This document shows positions 27,464 to 35,852 of a stretch of 64,000 bases of DNA, in pieces. The stretch's first letter is position 1; every line of letters begins with the position of its first letter. Under the pieces are notes generated by a model. The model ran no database searches. It was not told the origin of the DNA and saw nothing but the letters and a program-made list of their open reading frames with translations. The DNA comes from Poseidonocella pacifica. Its GTDB lineage: Bacteria; Pseudomonadota; Alphaproteobacteria; Rhodobacterales; Rhodobacteraceae. Position numbers and translations under genes: made by a program. The DNA lies in NCBI RefSeq assembly GCF_900111875.1, contig NZ_FOJU01000003.1:619327-683326 (forward strand), read 5' to 3'.

Positions 27464-27483
27464 GCCCTCCTCGCCAAGAGGGC
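27464..27483 (+). terminator. Weak hairpin before the gamma-glutamyltransferase gene
   Basis: GCCCTC (27464-27469) pairs with GAGGGC (27478-27483) around an 8-base loop, followed by ATTGGCTTCCCCATTTT. It could end the STAS/RsbW message, or lie in the leader of the next gene. The rest of the 224-base gap shows no tRNA or clear promoter to me. Confidence 0.35.
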
Positions 27484-27542
27484 ATTGGCTTCCCCATTTT
27501 CACCCGCTACGGTCCCAGGGATATTCAAATGGGGAGACGAAG

Positions 27543-29120
27543 ATGCGCGATTTTCACCAACCAGGCCGATCGGCCGTCTACGCCGATAACGGGATGGTGG
27601 CGACGTCGCATCCTCTTGCTGCCCAGGCCGCCCTCGACATCCTGAAGAAGGGCGGCAACGCAATGGATGCGGCGATAGCGGGGGCGATACTGCTGGGGAT
27701 CTGCGAGCCGCAGATGACCGGGATCGGTGGCGACTGTTTCGCCCTTTGGTCACCCGCAGGCAGCGACGAGATCCACGCGATGAACGGATCGGGCCGTGCG
27801 CCGGCGGGATCAGATGCGGACGCTCTGCGCGGCGAGGGCCACTCGACCATGCCGCTCAACGACGCGCGCTCCGTAACCATTCCGACGGCCATTGATGCGT
27901 TTTGCCGCCTGAGCGAAGAACAAGGTAAATTGGGGCTTGAGGCGATCCTCGCCCCCGCGATCCAGTATGCGGACTCCGGCGTTCGGGTCGCCCCAAGGGT
28001 CGCCTTTGATTGGCCAAATTGCGCAGACGTTCTTCAGGGCGATGCGCTGCGACATTTTCTGCCCGCGGGTACCCCGCCCAAACCCGGCACACTCTTCCGC
28101 GCTCCGGGTCAAGCGGAGGTACTGCGCCGGATCGCAGCGTCCGGGCGCGATGCATTCTACACCGGCGAAGTGGCCGAAGACATGGTCTCGGCGCTTCGGC
28201 AGTTGGGCGGCGCGCATACTCTCGACGATTTCGCAGCGGCTCGCGCGGATTATTCCGACCCCATCAGCAGCCACTATGGCGGGATCGAGCTTGTCGAGCA
28301 CGCACCCAACGGGCAAGGTGCCACCGCCATGCTCATTCTCAACATCCTCGCGCAATTCGATATCGCAGCGATGGAGCCTTTTGGCCCCGAGCGTGCACAT
28401 ATCGAGGCCGAGGCGACCAAGCTGGGCTATGACGCGCGAAACCGCTTCCTTGCCGATTTCGATTATGTCACCCGGCTTGAGCATATGCTCTCCATGGATA
28501 CCGCGAAAAAGCTCGCGGCACAGATCGATCCCAAGCGCGCGATGGCACAGGCCAGCACCGTCTCGGAGGCAATCCACAAGGAAACGATCTATATCACTGT
28601 CGTGGATCAGGATCGCATGGCCGTATCGCTGATCTATTCGATCTTTCACGGGTTCGGATCGGGCATTGCCTCTGACAGGTTCGGGATCCTTTTCCAGAAT
28701 CGCGGCGCGGGGTTCTCACTCGAACACGGGCACCCGAACGAACTCGCCCCCGGCAAGCGGCCCATGCACACGATCATTCCCGGCATGACGCGCCGCAATG
28801 GAGCGGTCGAAATGGCGTTTGGCGTTATGGGCGGCGCGTATCAGGCGAACGGTCATGCGCGGGTGCTCACCAATATGGAAGACTTCGGTATGTATCCCCA
28901 AGCCGCGCTCGATGCCCCCCGCAGCTTTCCCGACGCGGGCATTTTGACCGTCGAGCGTGGGTATTCCGACGCAACACGCGCTGCCTTGTCGGAGATGGGG
29001 CATCATGTTGAGATCCCGCAGACACCGATCGGCGGGGCACAAGCAATCCGGCTTGATACGGATGGATATCTCGAAGGAGCGTCAGATCCCCGCAAGGACG
29101 GTTGCGCGCTCGGGTACTGA
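27543..29120 (+). CDS. Gamma-glutamyltransferase family protein
   Basis: An N-terminal-nucleophile hydrolase of the gamma-glutamyltranspeptidase family, 525 residues. The maturation and nucleophile site aligns with KETIYITVVD, Thr348 being the expected autocleavage residue (E. coli QTTHYSVVD). The large subunit begins with GMVATSHPLAA and shows GGNAMDAAIA; the small subunit contains SGIASDRFGIL, RPMHTIIPG and MGGAYQANGHARVL. No signal peptide is visible, unlike the periplasmic E. coli enzyme, so it may be cytoplasmic and act on other gamma-glutamyl or acyl compounds. Start ATG 27543 follows GGGGAGACGAAG. Confidence 0.93.
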   Translation: MRDFHQPGRSAVYADNGMVATSHPLAAQAALDILKKGGNAMDAAIAGAILLGICEPQMTGIGGDCFALWSPAGSDEIHAMNGSGRAPAGSDADALRGEGHSTMPLNDARSVTIPTAIDAFCRLSEEQGKLGLEAILAPAIQYADSGVRVAPRVAFDWPNCADVLQGDALRHFLPAGTPPKPGTLFRAPGQAEVLRRIAASGRDAFYTGEVAEDMVSALRQLGGAHTLDDFAAARADYSDPISSHYGGIELVEHAPNGQGATAMLILNILAQFDIAAMEPFGPERAHIEAEATKLGYDARNRFLADFDYVTRLEHMLSMDTAKKLAAQIDPKRAMAQASTVSEAIHKETIYITVVDQDRMAVSLIYSIFHGFGSGIASDRFGILFQNRGAGFSLEHGHPNELAPGKRPMHTIIPGMTRRNGAVEMAFGVMGGAYQANGHARVLTNMEDFGMYPQAALDAPRSFPDAGILTVERGYSDATRAALSEMGHHVEIPQTPIGGAQAIRLDTDGYLEGASDPRKDGCALGY

Positions 29121-29124
29121 CCGG

Positions 29125-29451
29125 TCAGTTCATCTGGACGTCGAGGTGATAGGCGCCATCTTCGAAGGCCCCAAAAATATCCTCGATGTCGGGGTGATCC
29201 ACCGGTTCGCCTGACCTGTCGACTTCGAGGTTTTGCTCGGAGACGTAAGCGATGTAGTAGGATTGCTCGTTTTCAGCCAGAAGATGATAAAACGGTTGCT
29301 CCCGCGTGGGGCGGCTGTCCTCTGGTATGGCCGAATACCACTCTTCGGTGTTGCTGAATTCTGGATCAACGTCAAAGATCACCCCCCGGAAGGGGTGTTT
29401 CCGGTGGCGGACCACTTGACCCAGACGATATTTAGCGCGTGATTTCAGCAT
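29125..29451 (-). CDS. hspQ: Heat shock protein HspQ
   Basis: A 108-residue small protein of the HspQ family, which binds hemimethylated oriC DNA and stimulates Lon in enteric bacteria. Family landmarks are YRLGQVVRHRKHPFRGVIFDVDPEF and the DSRPTREQPFYHLLAENE segment. The ATG at 29451 starts MLKSRAKY; longer in-frame extensions lack similarity. It is convergent with the gamma-glutamyltransferase gene and divergent from the transglycosylase gene, with about 200 bases between divergent starts. I saw no convincing heat-shock sigma consensus upstream. Confidence 0.92.
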   Translation of the reverse strand: MLKSRAKYRLGQVVRHRKHPFRGVIFDVDPEFSNTEEWYSAIPEDSRPTREQPFYHLLAENEQSYYIAYVSEQNLEVDRSGEPVDHPDIEDIFGAFEDGAYHLDVQMN

Positions 29452-29651
29452 GACATAGCTCGGCAAACAAACACGGAACTTGCCATGAGTGCGTGGCAAT
29501 GTCCACCGACCGCGCCCAGAATCCCGGAAACAGAGTGTCGCAAGGCGCACTCCCACGCTGAACCACCGGAATTATCGTTTCCCCGCCTGCACAGATCGGG
29601 TAGGATGCCGGCAACAATGCCGAAAACGGCAAGATAACGAGCGAGAGGCAG

Positions 29652-30230
29652 ATGAGCAGACTTCTTCGCGCTTTGGCGATTACGATTCTATTGGCGTCCT
29701 GTGGTGGCGGCAATTATTCAGCGCCGCGCAACCTGGACAACGCATGCCGCATTCTGGCGGAACGCCCACAATTCAGGCGCGCATTCCGTGCCACCGAGCG
29801 GCGGTGGGGCGTGCCCGTGCACGTGCAAATGGCGACGATCTATCAAGAGAGCAAGTTCATCGGTAACGCGCGAACGCCTTACCGCTATGCCTTGGGGATC
29901 ATCCCGATGGGGCGCCAAAGCTCCGCCTATGGTTATGCGCAAGCGCTGGACGCGACGTGGGACGAGTACAAGGACGAGACGAGTAGCCGCTTTGCCCGGC
30001 GCGATGACATCGGCGACGCGACGGACTTCATGGGTTGGTACATGACCCTCACCAGAGAGCGGAACGGCATTTCGCTTTACGATGCGCGCAATCAATACCT
30101 CGCCTATCACGAAGGCCATACCGGTTATTCGCGTGGCAGCTATAACGCCAAGTCCTGGCTCGTACGCGTGGCAGGTTCGGTTGATAGTCGGGCAAACATG
30201 TACCGCGCACAGCTCGCCACCTGCCCCTGA
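29652..30230 (+). CDS. Lipoprotein lytic transglycosylase-like (SLT) protein
   Basis: A 192-residue lipoprotein with lipobox LASC (Cys17) and a lysozyme-like SLT domain. The predicted catalytic glutamate is in IYQESKFIGNA, and the following YRYALGIIPMGRQSSAYGYAQAL and NQYLAYHEGHTGYSRGSY segments are typical of SLT proteins of this group. It would cleave peptidoglycan glycan strands from the outer or inner membrane face. The ATG is preceded by AGAGG. Confidence 0.88.
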   Translation: MSRLLRALAITILLASCGGGNYSAPRNLDNACRILAERPQFRRAFRATERRWGVPVHVQMATIYQESKFIGNARTPYRYALGIIPMGRQSSAYGYAQALDATWDEYKDETSSRFARRDDIGDATDFMGWYMTLTRERNGISLYDARNQYLAYHEGHTGYSRGSYNAKSWLVRVAGSVDSRANMYRAQLATCP

Positions 30231-30372
30231 TCCCGGAGCGATGCATGGCCGCTGGCTGAAATGCCACAGCGCGCGCTGCCTCTCTCTGCACGGCTAGACG
30301 CAGCGCACCCTCGCGGGGTATCATTTTTGCAACGAACGGGGCGAAACGACCCCGGCATCTGAGGCACGACGC

Positions 30373-31551
30373 ATGTTTCCCGAACGGTTTTCGGACCTTC
30401 CGGCCTACGCCTTTCCGCGCCTGCGTGCGTTGTTGGATTGTCGTGAACCGGGAGGGGACATTTTGCACATGACAATCGGGGAGCCGCGCCACGCGCCGCC
30501 CGATTTCGTCATGCGTATCGTCGCCCAGACCAGCGCCGATTTTGCGAAATACCCTCCCAACGACGGGACCGAGGCATTTCAATCTGCCATCTCGGGGTGG
30601 GTCCTTCGCCGCTATGGGGTCGAACTGGCGGCCGCGTCTCAGGTCCTGCCGCTCAACGGAACGCGTGAGGGTCTATACAACGCGGCGATGGCGCTTTGCC
30701 CGGAGCAAAAAAACGGGGCGAGGCCGGTGGTTCTCATCCCGAACCCCTTTTATCAGGTCTACATGGTGGCCACGCTGTCGACCGGCGCGGAGCCGGTCTT
30801 CGTACCCGCGACCGAGGCCACCGGCTTTTTGCCCGATTATGCCGCGCTGCCTGCGGATGTGCTGGACCGCGTCGCGCTGGCTTATGTCTGCTCCCCGTCG
30901 AACCCTCAGGGTGCTGTCGCCGATCGGGACTATTGGAAGGCCCTCATTTCCCTTGCCGAGAAACACGATTTTCGGATTCTCGCAGATGAATGCTATTCGG
31001 AAATCTACCGCACTGCACCGCCGGTCGGGGCCCTCGAAGTCGCGAAAGAGATGGGTGCGGATCCCGAGCGGATGGTAATCTTTCACTCCCTTTCCAAGCG
31101 TTCCAACCTGCCCGGATTGCGCAGCGGATTTGCCGCCGGCGGCCCCGAGAGCATTGCGCGAATGAAACAACTGCGCGCCTATGCGGGCGCGCCCCTGCCT
31201 CTCCCCATCCAGCATGCCTCTGCCGCTGCTTGGGACGATGAGGCCCATGTGGTTGAGAACCGGGCGCTCTATCAGGAAAAGTTTGCGCTGGCGGATCAGA
31301 TATTCGCCGGGATTCCGGGCTATGCAGGGCCCGAAGGGGGATTCTTTCTCTGGTTGCCCGTCCCCGATGGGGAACAGGCCGCCGTGAAGCTTTGGGAGGA
31401 AACAGGCATCCGGGTGCTTCCCGGTGCCTATCTCGCTCGCGAAGTCGATGGCGTGAACCCCGGCGCGAGGTATCTGCGCGTGGCCATGGTTGCCCCTGCT
31501 GCGGAATTGGCGGACGGGCTCTCCCGGCTCCGCGCGTGTTTGTATGATTAA
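30373..31551 (+). CDS. dapC: Succinyldiaminopimelate aminotransferase
   Basis: PLP enzyme of the succinylase diaminopimelate pathway. The 392-residue fold-type I protein matches the DapC subgroup: YAFPRLRALLDC, LHMTIGEPRHAPPDFV, LNGTREGLYNAAMALC, PNPFYQVYMVATLSTGAEPVF and the PLP-lysine motif HSLSKRSNLPGLRSGF with Lys242. The gene runs directly into ftsK (18 bases between them). dapB and asd of the same pathway are in this window but not linked. An alternative would be another class I aminotransferase, but the motif set fits DapC well. Confidence 0.9.
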   Translation: MFPERFSDLPAYAFPRLRALLDCREPGGDILHMTIGEPRHAPPDFVMRIVAQTSADFAKYPPNDGTEAFQSAISGWVLRRYGVELAAASQVLPLNGTREGLYNAAMALCPEQKNGARPVVLIPNPFYQVYMVATLSTGAEPVFVPATEATGFLPDYAALPADVLDRVALAYVCSPSNPQGAVADRDYWKALISLAEKHDFRILADECYSEIYRTAPPVGALEVAKEMGADPERMVIFHSLSKRSNLPGLRSGFAAGGPESIARMKQLRAYAGAPLPLPIQHASAAAWDDEAHVVENRALYQEKFALADQIFAGIPGYAGPEGGFFLWLPVPDGEQAAVKLWEETGIRVLPGAYLAREVDGVNPGARYLRVAMVAPAAELADGLSRLRACLYD

Positions 31552-31569
31552 TCAAGAAGGGATTGGCTG

Positions 31570-34404
31570 ATGGCGTCGTACCAGACCAGGCAACGGGATC
31601 CGCTCCTCGACAGCAAAATGCAGGCCGCGATCGAACGGCGGGGCAAGGAACTGCTCGGGGTCGTCCTCTTTGTGGTCGGAATGATGTTCGCCGCCATGAT
31701 CTTTTCCTATTCGCCGGATGATCCAAGCTGGCTCTCCGCGACGGACGCGCCGGCGCGAAACTGGATGGGCCGGTTGGGGGCGACGATTACCGCGCCGCTC
31801 TTCATGATCGTGGGTTGGGCCGCATGGGGGCTGGCGATTACCGGGATGATCTGGGGCGTGCGTTTTGCCCTGCATAATGGGGCAGATCGGGCGAGCCGTT
31901 TGATCTTCTTCCCCATTTCCATGGCCATCGCGAGCCTCTATGCCGCCACGCTTTCTCCCCCTGCGAGTTGGACACATTCCTTCGGGCTCGGTGGGCTTTT
32001 CGGGGATACGGCCCTTGCCGCACTCTTGAACCTCTCCCCGCTCGATGCGGGCCTGACACTTCGGGTAATTTCAGCGCTTTCCGGGGTCGGGGCACTTGCC
32101 CTCATACTCTATGTAACAGGCTTCACGCGACCCGAGCTGCGCCGGATCGGGCATTTCCTCCTGGGTGGCACGGTCATGACCTACGCCGCGCTTCGCACCT
32201 TGGGTGTGCGCGGGGCAAGCACCGCAGTCACCGGGGCCGGAGCACTGCAATCCCGCGCGTCAGAGCGGATCGCCGAACGGCGGACTTTGCGTGCAACCCG
32301 CGCCATTGAAGATAACGATATCGTCGACGACGATGCCTTCACTGTCGACGACGACGGGCCAGAAGCCCCTGCGCCGGAAAAACCCGGCCTCCTGACGGCG
32401 CTGCGCCGCTTGAAACAGGAGCCGATGCCGGAGAATGAGCTTGTCGAGTACGGGGCTGATGCAGAGGAAATCGACGCCCCGGGCGAGGACCACATTCGCG
32501 CACGGATCAGCGATGCCGTACGGTCCCGACTGCGGCGCACCCCTGCAGCGGAAGCGCCACTGACGGGCGGGCGCGGCCGCCGGCCAGAGCCGCTGATCTA
32601 TCGCGACCCCCCTGCCCTGCCCCCTGAGCCTGTTCTCTCCGCGAACGCGCAGAGGGAAGAAGTCGATTTCGTGCTGGAATCGGAAGATTTCGACGACGCA
32701 CCGGTCTTTGAGGATGATTTCGACCTTCCCGATGCCGCCCCCGAAACCGTGCCCGAACCGGCGCCACGGATGCAAATCCCCGTGCCTGAGCCAAAGCGCG
32801 TGGTGCAGGCCGACGTGCGCAGGCCGATCCAACCTTCGCGCCGCGCCCAGTCAGAAGCGCAACCGGGACTTTCCTTCGAGGACAGCGCAGCCGGCTATGA
32901 GCACCCGCCGCTTGGTCTTTTGATGAGCCCCGAACGGATCGAACGGCACCACCTGTCCGATACCGCGCTCGAAGAAAACGCGCGGATGCTCGAAAACGTA
33001 CTGGATGACTACGGGGTCAAAGGGGAGATCGTCTCTGTTCGTCCCGGCCCCGTCGTTACCATGTATGAGTTGGAACCTGCGCCCGGTCTCAAGGCGTCCC
33101 GCGTTATCGGCCTTGCCGACGACATCGCCCGCAGCATGTCGGCCCTCTCCGCCCGCGTTTCCACTGTGCCGGGCCGCTCGGTCATCGGGATCGAGTTGCC
33201 GAACGAGAAGCGTGAGATGGTGGCCCTGCGGGAAATCCTTTCGACGCGCCAGTTCGACGATGGGAACCTGCGCCTGCCTCTGGCTCTGGGCAAGGATATT
33301 GGCGGTGAGCCTATCGTCGCCAACCTCGCCAAGATGCCCCACCTGCTCATTGCAGGGACCACGGGCTCGGGTAAGTCGGTGGCGATCAACACCATGATCC
33401 TGTCGCTGCTCTATAAATTGTCGCCCGAGGAATGCCGCCTCATCATGATCGACCCCAAGATGCTGGAACTCAGCGTCTATGACGGCATCCCGCATCTGCT
33501 CTCCCCCGTTGTTACCGATCCCAAGAAGGCCGTCGTGGCGCTCAAGTGGGTCGTGGGCGAGATGGAGGAGCGTTATCGCAAGATGTCCAAGATGGGCGTG
33601 CGCAACATCGAGGGCTACAACGGGCGTGTCCGGGACGCGCTTGGCAAGGGAGAGATGTTCTCCCGCACCGTCCAGACCGGCTTTGATGACGAGACCGGCG
33701 ATCCGGTGTTCGAAACCGAAGAGTTCGCCCCCGAAATCCTGCCCTTCATCGTCGTCATCGTCGACGAAATGGCCGACCTGATGATGGTGGCGGGGAAAGA
33801 GATCGAAGCCTGCATCCAGCGGTTGGCGCAGATGGCGCGGGCCTCCGGCATTCACCTCATCATGGCGACGCAGCGACCATCGGTTGACGTCATCACCGGC
33901 ACGATCAAGGCAAACTTCCCCACACGGATCTCCTTTCAGGTCACCTCCAAGATCGACAGCCGTACCATTCTCGGGGAGCAGGGCGCGGAACAGCTTCTTG
34001 GACAGGGCGACATGCTCTACATGGCGGGCGGTTCGCGTATTACACGTGTGCACGGCCCCTTCTGTTCCGATGAGGAGGTCGAAGAGATCGTGAATTACCT
34101 CAAGGCCTTTGGCCCGCCGGAGTATATCGGCGGCGTGGTCGAAGGGCCCGACGGCGAGAAGGAAAGCGACATCGACGCGGTGCTCGGCCTCGGGGGCAAC
34201 ACGACCGGCGAGGATGCGCTCTATGATCAGGCGGTTGCCATCGTGATCAAGGACCGCAAATGCTCGACCTCCTACATTCAGCGCAAGCTGGGCATCGGCT
34301 ACAACAAGGCCGCGCGTCTGGTGGAGCAGATGGAGGACGAAAGCCTCGTGTCTCCGGCGAACCATGTCGGCAAGCGCGAAATTCTGGTGCCAGAGCAAAA
34401 CTGA
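31570..34404 (+). CDS. ftsK: DNA translocase FtsK
   Basis: Septal DNA pump that clears chromosome ends during division and activates XerCD recombination. The 944 residues comprise four N-terminal membrane segments (about 28-50, 70-95, 110-130 and 155-185), an acidic/proline-rich linker (about 220-430), then the alpha/beta motor with Walker [11 protein letters not shown] (Lys602) and Walker B VIVDEMAD (Asp732/Glu733), and a C-terminal winged-helix gamma domain (about 880-944) with [23 protein letters not shown], which reads KOPS sites. It follows dapC by 18 bases. Confidence 0.97.
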   Translation: MASYQTRQRDPLLDSKMQAAIERRGKELLGVVLFVVGMMFAAMIFSYSPDDPSWLSATDAPARNWMGRLGATITAPLFMIVGWAAWGLAITGMIWGVRFALHNGADRASRLIFFPISMAIASLYAATLSPPASWTHSFGLGGLFGDTALAALLNLSPLDAGLTLRVISALSGVGALALILYVTGFTRPELRRIGHFLLGGTVMTYAALRTLGVRGASTAVTGAGALQSRASERIAERRTLRATRAIEDNDIVDDDAFTVDDDGPEAPAPEKPGLLTALRRLKQEPMPENELVEYGADAEEIDAPGEDHIRARISDAVRSRLRRTPAAEAPLTGGRGRRPEPLIYRDPPALPPEPVLSANAQREEVDFVLESEDFDDAPVFEDDFDLPDAAPETVPEPAPRMQIPVPEPKRVVQADVRRPIQPSRRAQSEAQPGLSFEDSAAGYEHPPLGLLMSPERIERHHLSDTALEENARMLENVLDDYGVKGEIVSVRPGPVVTMYELEPAPGLKASRVIGLADDIARSMSALSARVSTVPGRSVIGIELPNEKREMVALREILSTRQFDDGNLRLPLALGKDIGGEPIVANLAKMPHLLIAGTTGSGKSVAINTMILSLLYKLSPEECRLIMIDPKMLELSVYDGIPHLLSPVVTDPKKAVVALKWVVGEMEERYRKMSKMGVRNIEGYNGRVRDALGKGEMFSRTVQTGFDDETGDPVFETEEFAPEILPFIVVIVDEMADLMMVAGKEIEACIQRLAQMARASGIHLIMATQRPSVDVITGTIKANFPTRISFQVTSKIDSRTILGEQGAEQLLGQGDMLYMAGGSRITRVHGPFCSDEEVEEIVNYLKAFGPPEYIGGVVEGPDGEKESDIDAVLGLGGNTTGEDALYDQAVAIVIKDRKCSTSYIQRKLGIGYNKAARLVEQMEDESLVSPANHVGKREILVPEQN

Positions 34405-34537
34405 TCGCGGGCGGATATCCGCAATGTGATGGTGCCGAGAGCGGCGCACTCTCGAACCTGCCTTCTCCGCATGGCATAGAATGGAACTGGCCCCGTCCTC
34501 GTGACGTTGGGCCGGAACCTCGCCGATGGAGAAGCCT

Positions 34538-35134
34538 ATGCGCCGCCTGATCGCCTTGACCCTCTCAGCCCTCGTGATGGCATTGCCGGCAAGCGCTGAG
34601 CCTCTGTCACTGGCTCAGATTTCCACCTATCTCAATTCGCTGCGCACCGTGACTGGGGATTTCACCCAAGTGAACCCCGACGGAACGATCACAACGGGCC
34701 AGATCGCGATCAAACGCCCCGGTCGTGTCCGCTTTGACTATGCACAGGACGACGCGCTTGTGATGTCGGGCGGCGGTCAGGTCGCTGTGTTCGACCCGGT
34801 TTCCAACGAGCCGCCACAGCGGTTTCCACTCGCTCGAACGCCCCTGTCAATCATCCTTGCCGATGACGTTGATCTGACGCGCACGAACATGGTCACGGGC
34901 CACAACAGCGATGGTCAGACCACAAGCGTGGTGGCGCAGGATCCCGAGCATCCTGAATATGGCAGCATCGAATTGGTGTTTAGCGGACCGCCCGCCCAAC
35001 TGCGGCAGTGGGTCGTGACCGATGATTCCGGTGCGCAAACCACAGTAATCCTCGGGGATACGAAGGAAGGCGGGACCATCAACAACATCGCCTTCAACAT
35101 CCGGGCCGAAATGCGCAAACGCGGGTTCGACTGA
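34538..35134 (+). CDS. lolA: Outer-membrane lipoprotein carrier protein LolA
   Basis: Periplasmic chaperone that shuttles lipoproteins from LolCDE to the outer membrane. The 198-residue product has a signal peptide (MRRLIALTLSALVMALPASA) and the family pattern YLNSLRTVTGDFTQVNPDGT, GQIAIKRPGRVRFDY and a C-terminal FNIRAEMRKRGFD. ATG 34538 was preferred to 34526 because GGAG lies six to seven bases before it. It follows ftsK and converges on pdeM with a six-base gap. Confidence 0.93.
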   Translation: MRRLIALTLSALVMALPASAEPLSLAQISTYLNSLRTVTGDFTQVNPDGTITTGQIAIKRPGRVRFDYAQDDALVMSGGGQVAVFDPVSNEPPQRFPLARTPLSIILADDVDLTRTNMVTGHNSDGQTTSVVAQDPEHPEYGSIELVFSGPPAQLRQWVVTDDSGAQTTVILGDTKEGGTINNIAFNIRAEMRKRGFD

Positions 35135-35140
35135 TCTTCG

Positions 35141-35812
35141 CTATCGCGCCGCGCAGGCCGAGATCGGCAACGCTACGGCCCTGGGCCCCGTCATCACCGC
35201 AAGGCCGGAATCGTCGATCAGTCGATTGAGCGGCGCGGCCCGCGCGGCGAGCCCCCCGGTATAAGTGCCAAATGCCGGAAGGATGATGCGCGAGCCACAG
35301 ATCAAGAATGCGGGTCTGGCGCGGATCGACGTGCGTTCTGGGCGCGCCTTGGGATGGTAATGACCGGAAATCTCGCCTTGAGCGCTGTCTTGGGCGATGT
35401 GGCGGAACGTGATGCGCCCTCTGGTGTGATCAGCGAGCGTTTCACCCCCCAGGTCAAGGGGGGCGGGGTCGTGGTTCCCCTCAAGCCAGATCCAACGCCG
35501 CCCCGCCTGCAGGCGCAGAATCCACTCGCGGGGTTCATCCTCCAGCTCTGCTCCAGCGAGGAGATCGTCAAAACTGTCCCCGAGGCAAAGCACGGTCTCA
35601 GCCTCCGTGGCCGCGATCTCTGCTTCGAGACGCAGCAAGGTATCCGTCACCTCGTAAGGGGGCAGCATCCGCCCCTCCCGCCGATTGATCCGCGCCGCCT
35701 TGCCCAAGTGCAGATCCGACACACACAGCAACTTCTCAGCAGGCCAGAAAAGCGCACCGGTGTGTCTGGCCTCTAGGGCCGCATCCGCGAAGGTGAATGA
35801 ATAGGCGTTCAT
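35141..35812 (-). CDS. pdeM: Ligase-associated DNA damage response endonuclease PdeM
   Basis: Calcineurin-like metallophosphoesterase, 223 residues. Metal-binding motifs VSDLHLGK, LGDSFDD, EGNHD and ISGHYHPK occur in the expected order. The family is associated with a DNA-damage repair cluster containing an Lhr-like helicase, an MBL-fold exonuclease and an ATP-dependent ligase. Here only the helicase is adjacent (immediately upstream, 40 bases). The start ATG 35812 (MNAYSFTF) was chosen by domain start. Confidence 0.88.
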   Translation of the reverse strand: MNAYSFTFADAALEARHTGALFWPAEKLLCVSDLHLGKAARINRREGRMLPPYEVTDTLLRLEAEIAATEAETVLCLGDSFDDLLAGAELEDEPREWILRLQAGRRWIWLEGNHDPAPLDLGGETLADHTRGRITFRHIAQDSAQGEISGHYHPKARPERTSIRARPAFLICGSRIILPAFGTYTGGLAARAAPLNRLIDDSGLAVMTGPRAVALPISACAAR

Positions 35813-35852
35813 GATCCGTTCGATGCCCTGCACACCGGGGATTCGCAAGGCA

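Noticed and set aside
32851..34449. 532-codon minus-strand frame opposite ftsK
   Set aside because: Antisense to conserved FtsK motor motifs; no independent ribosome-binding site or domain.
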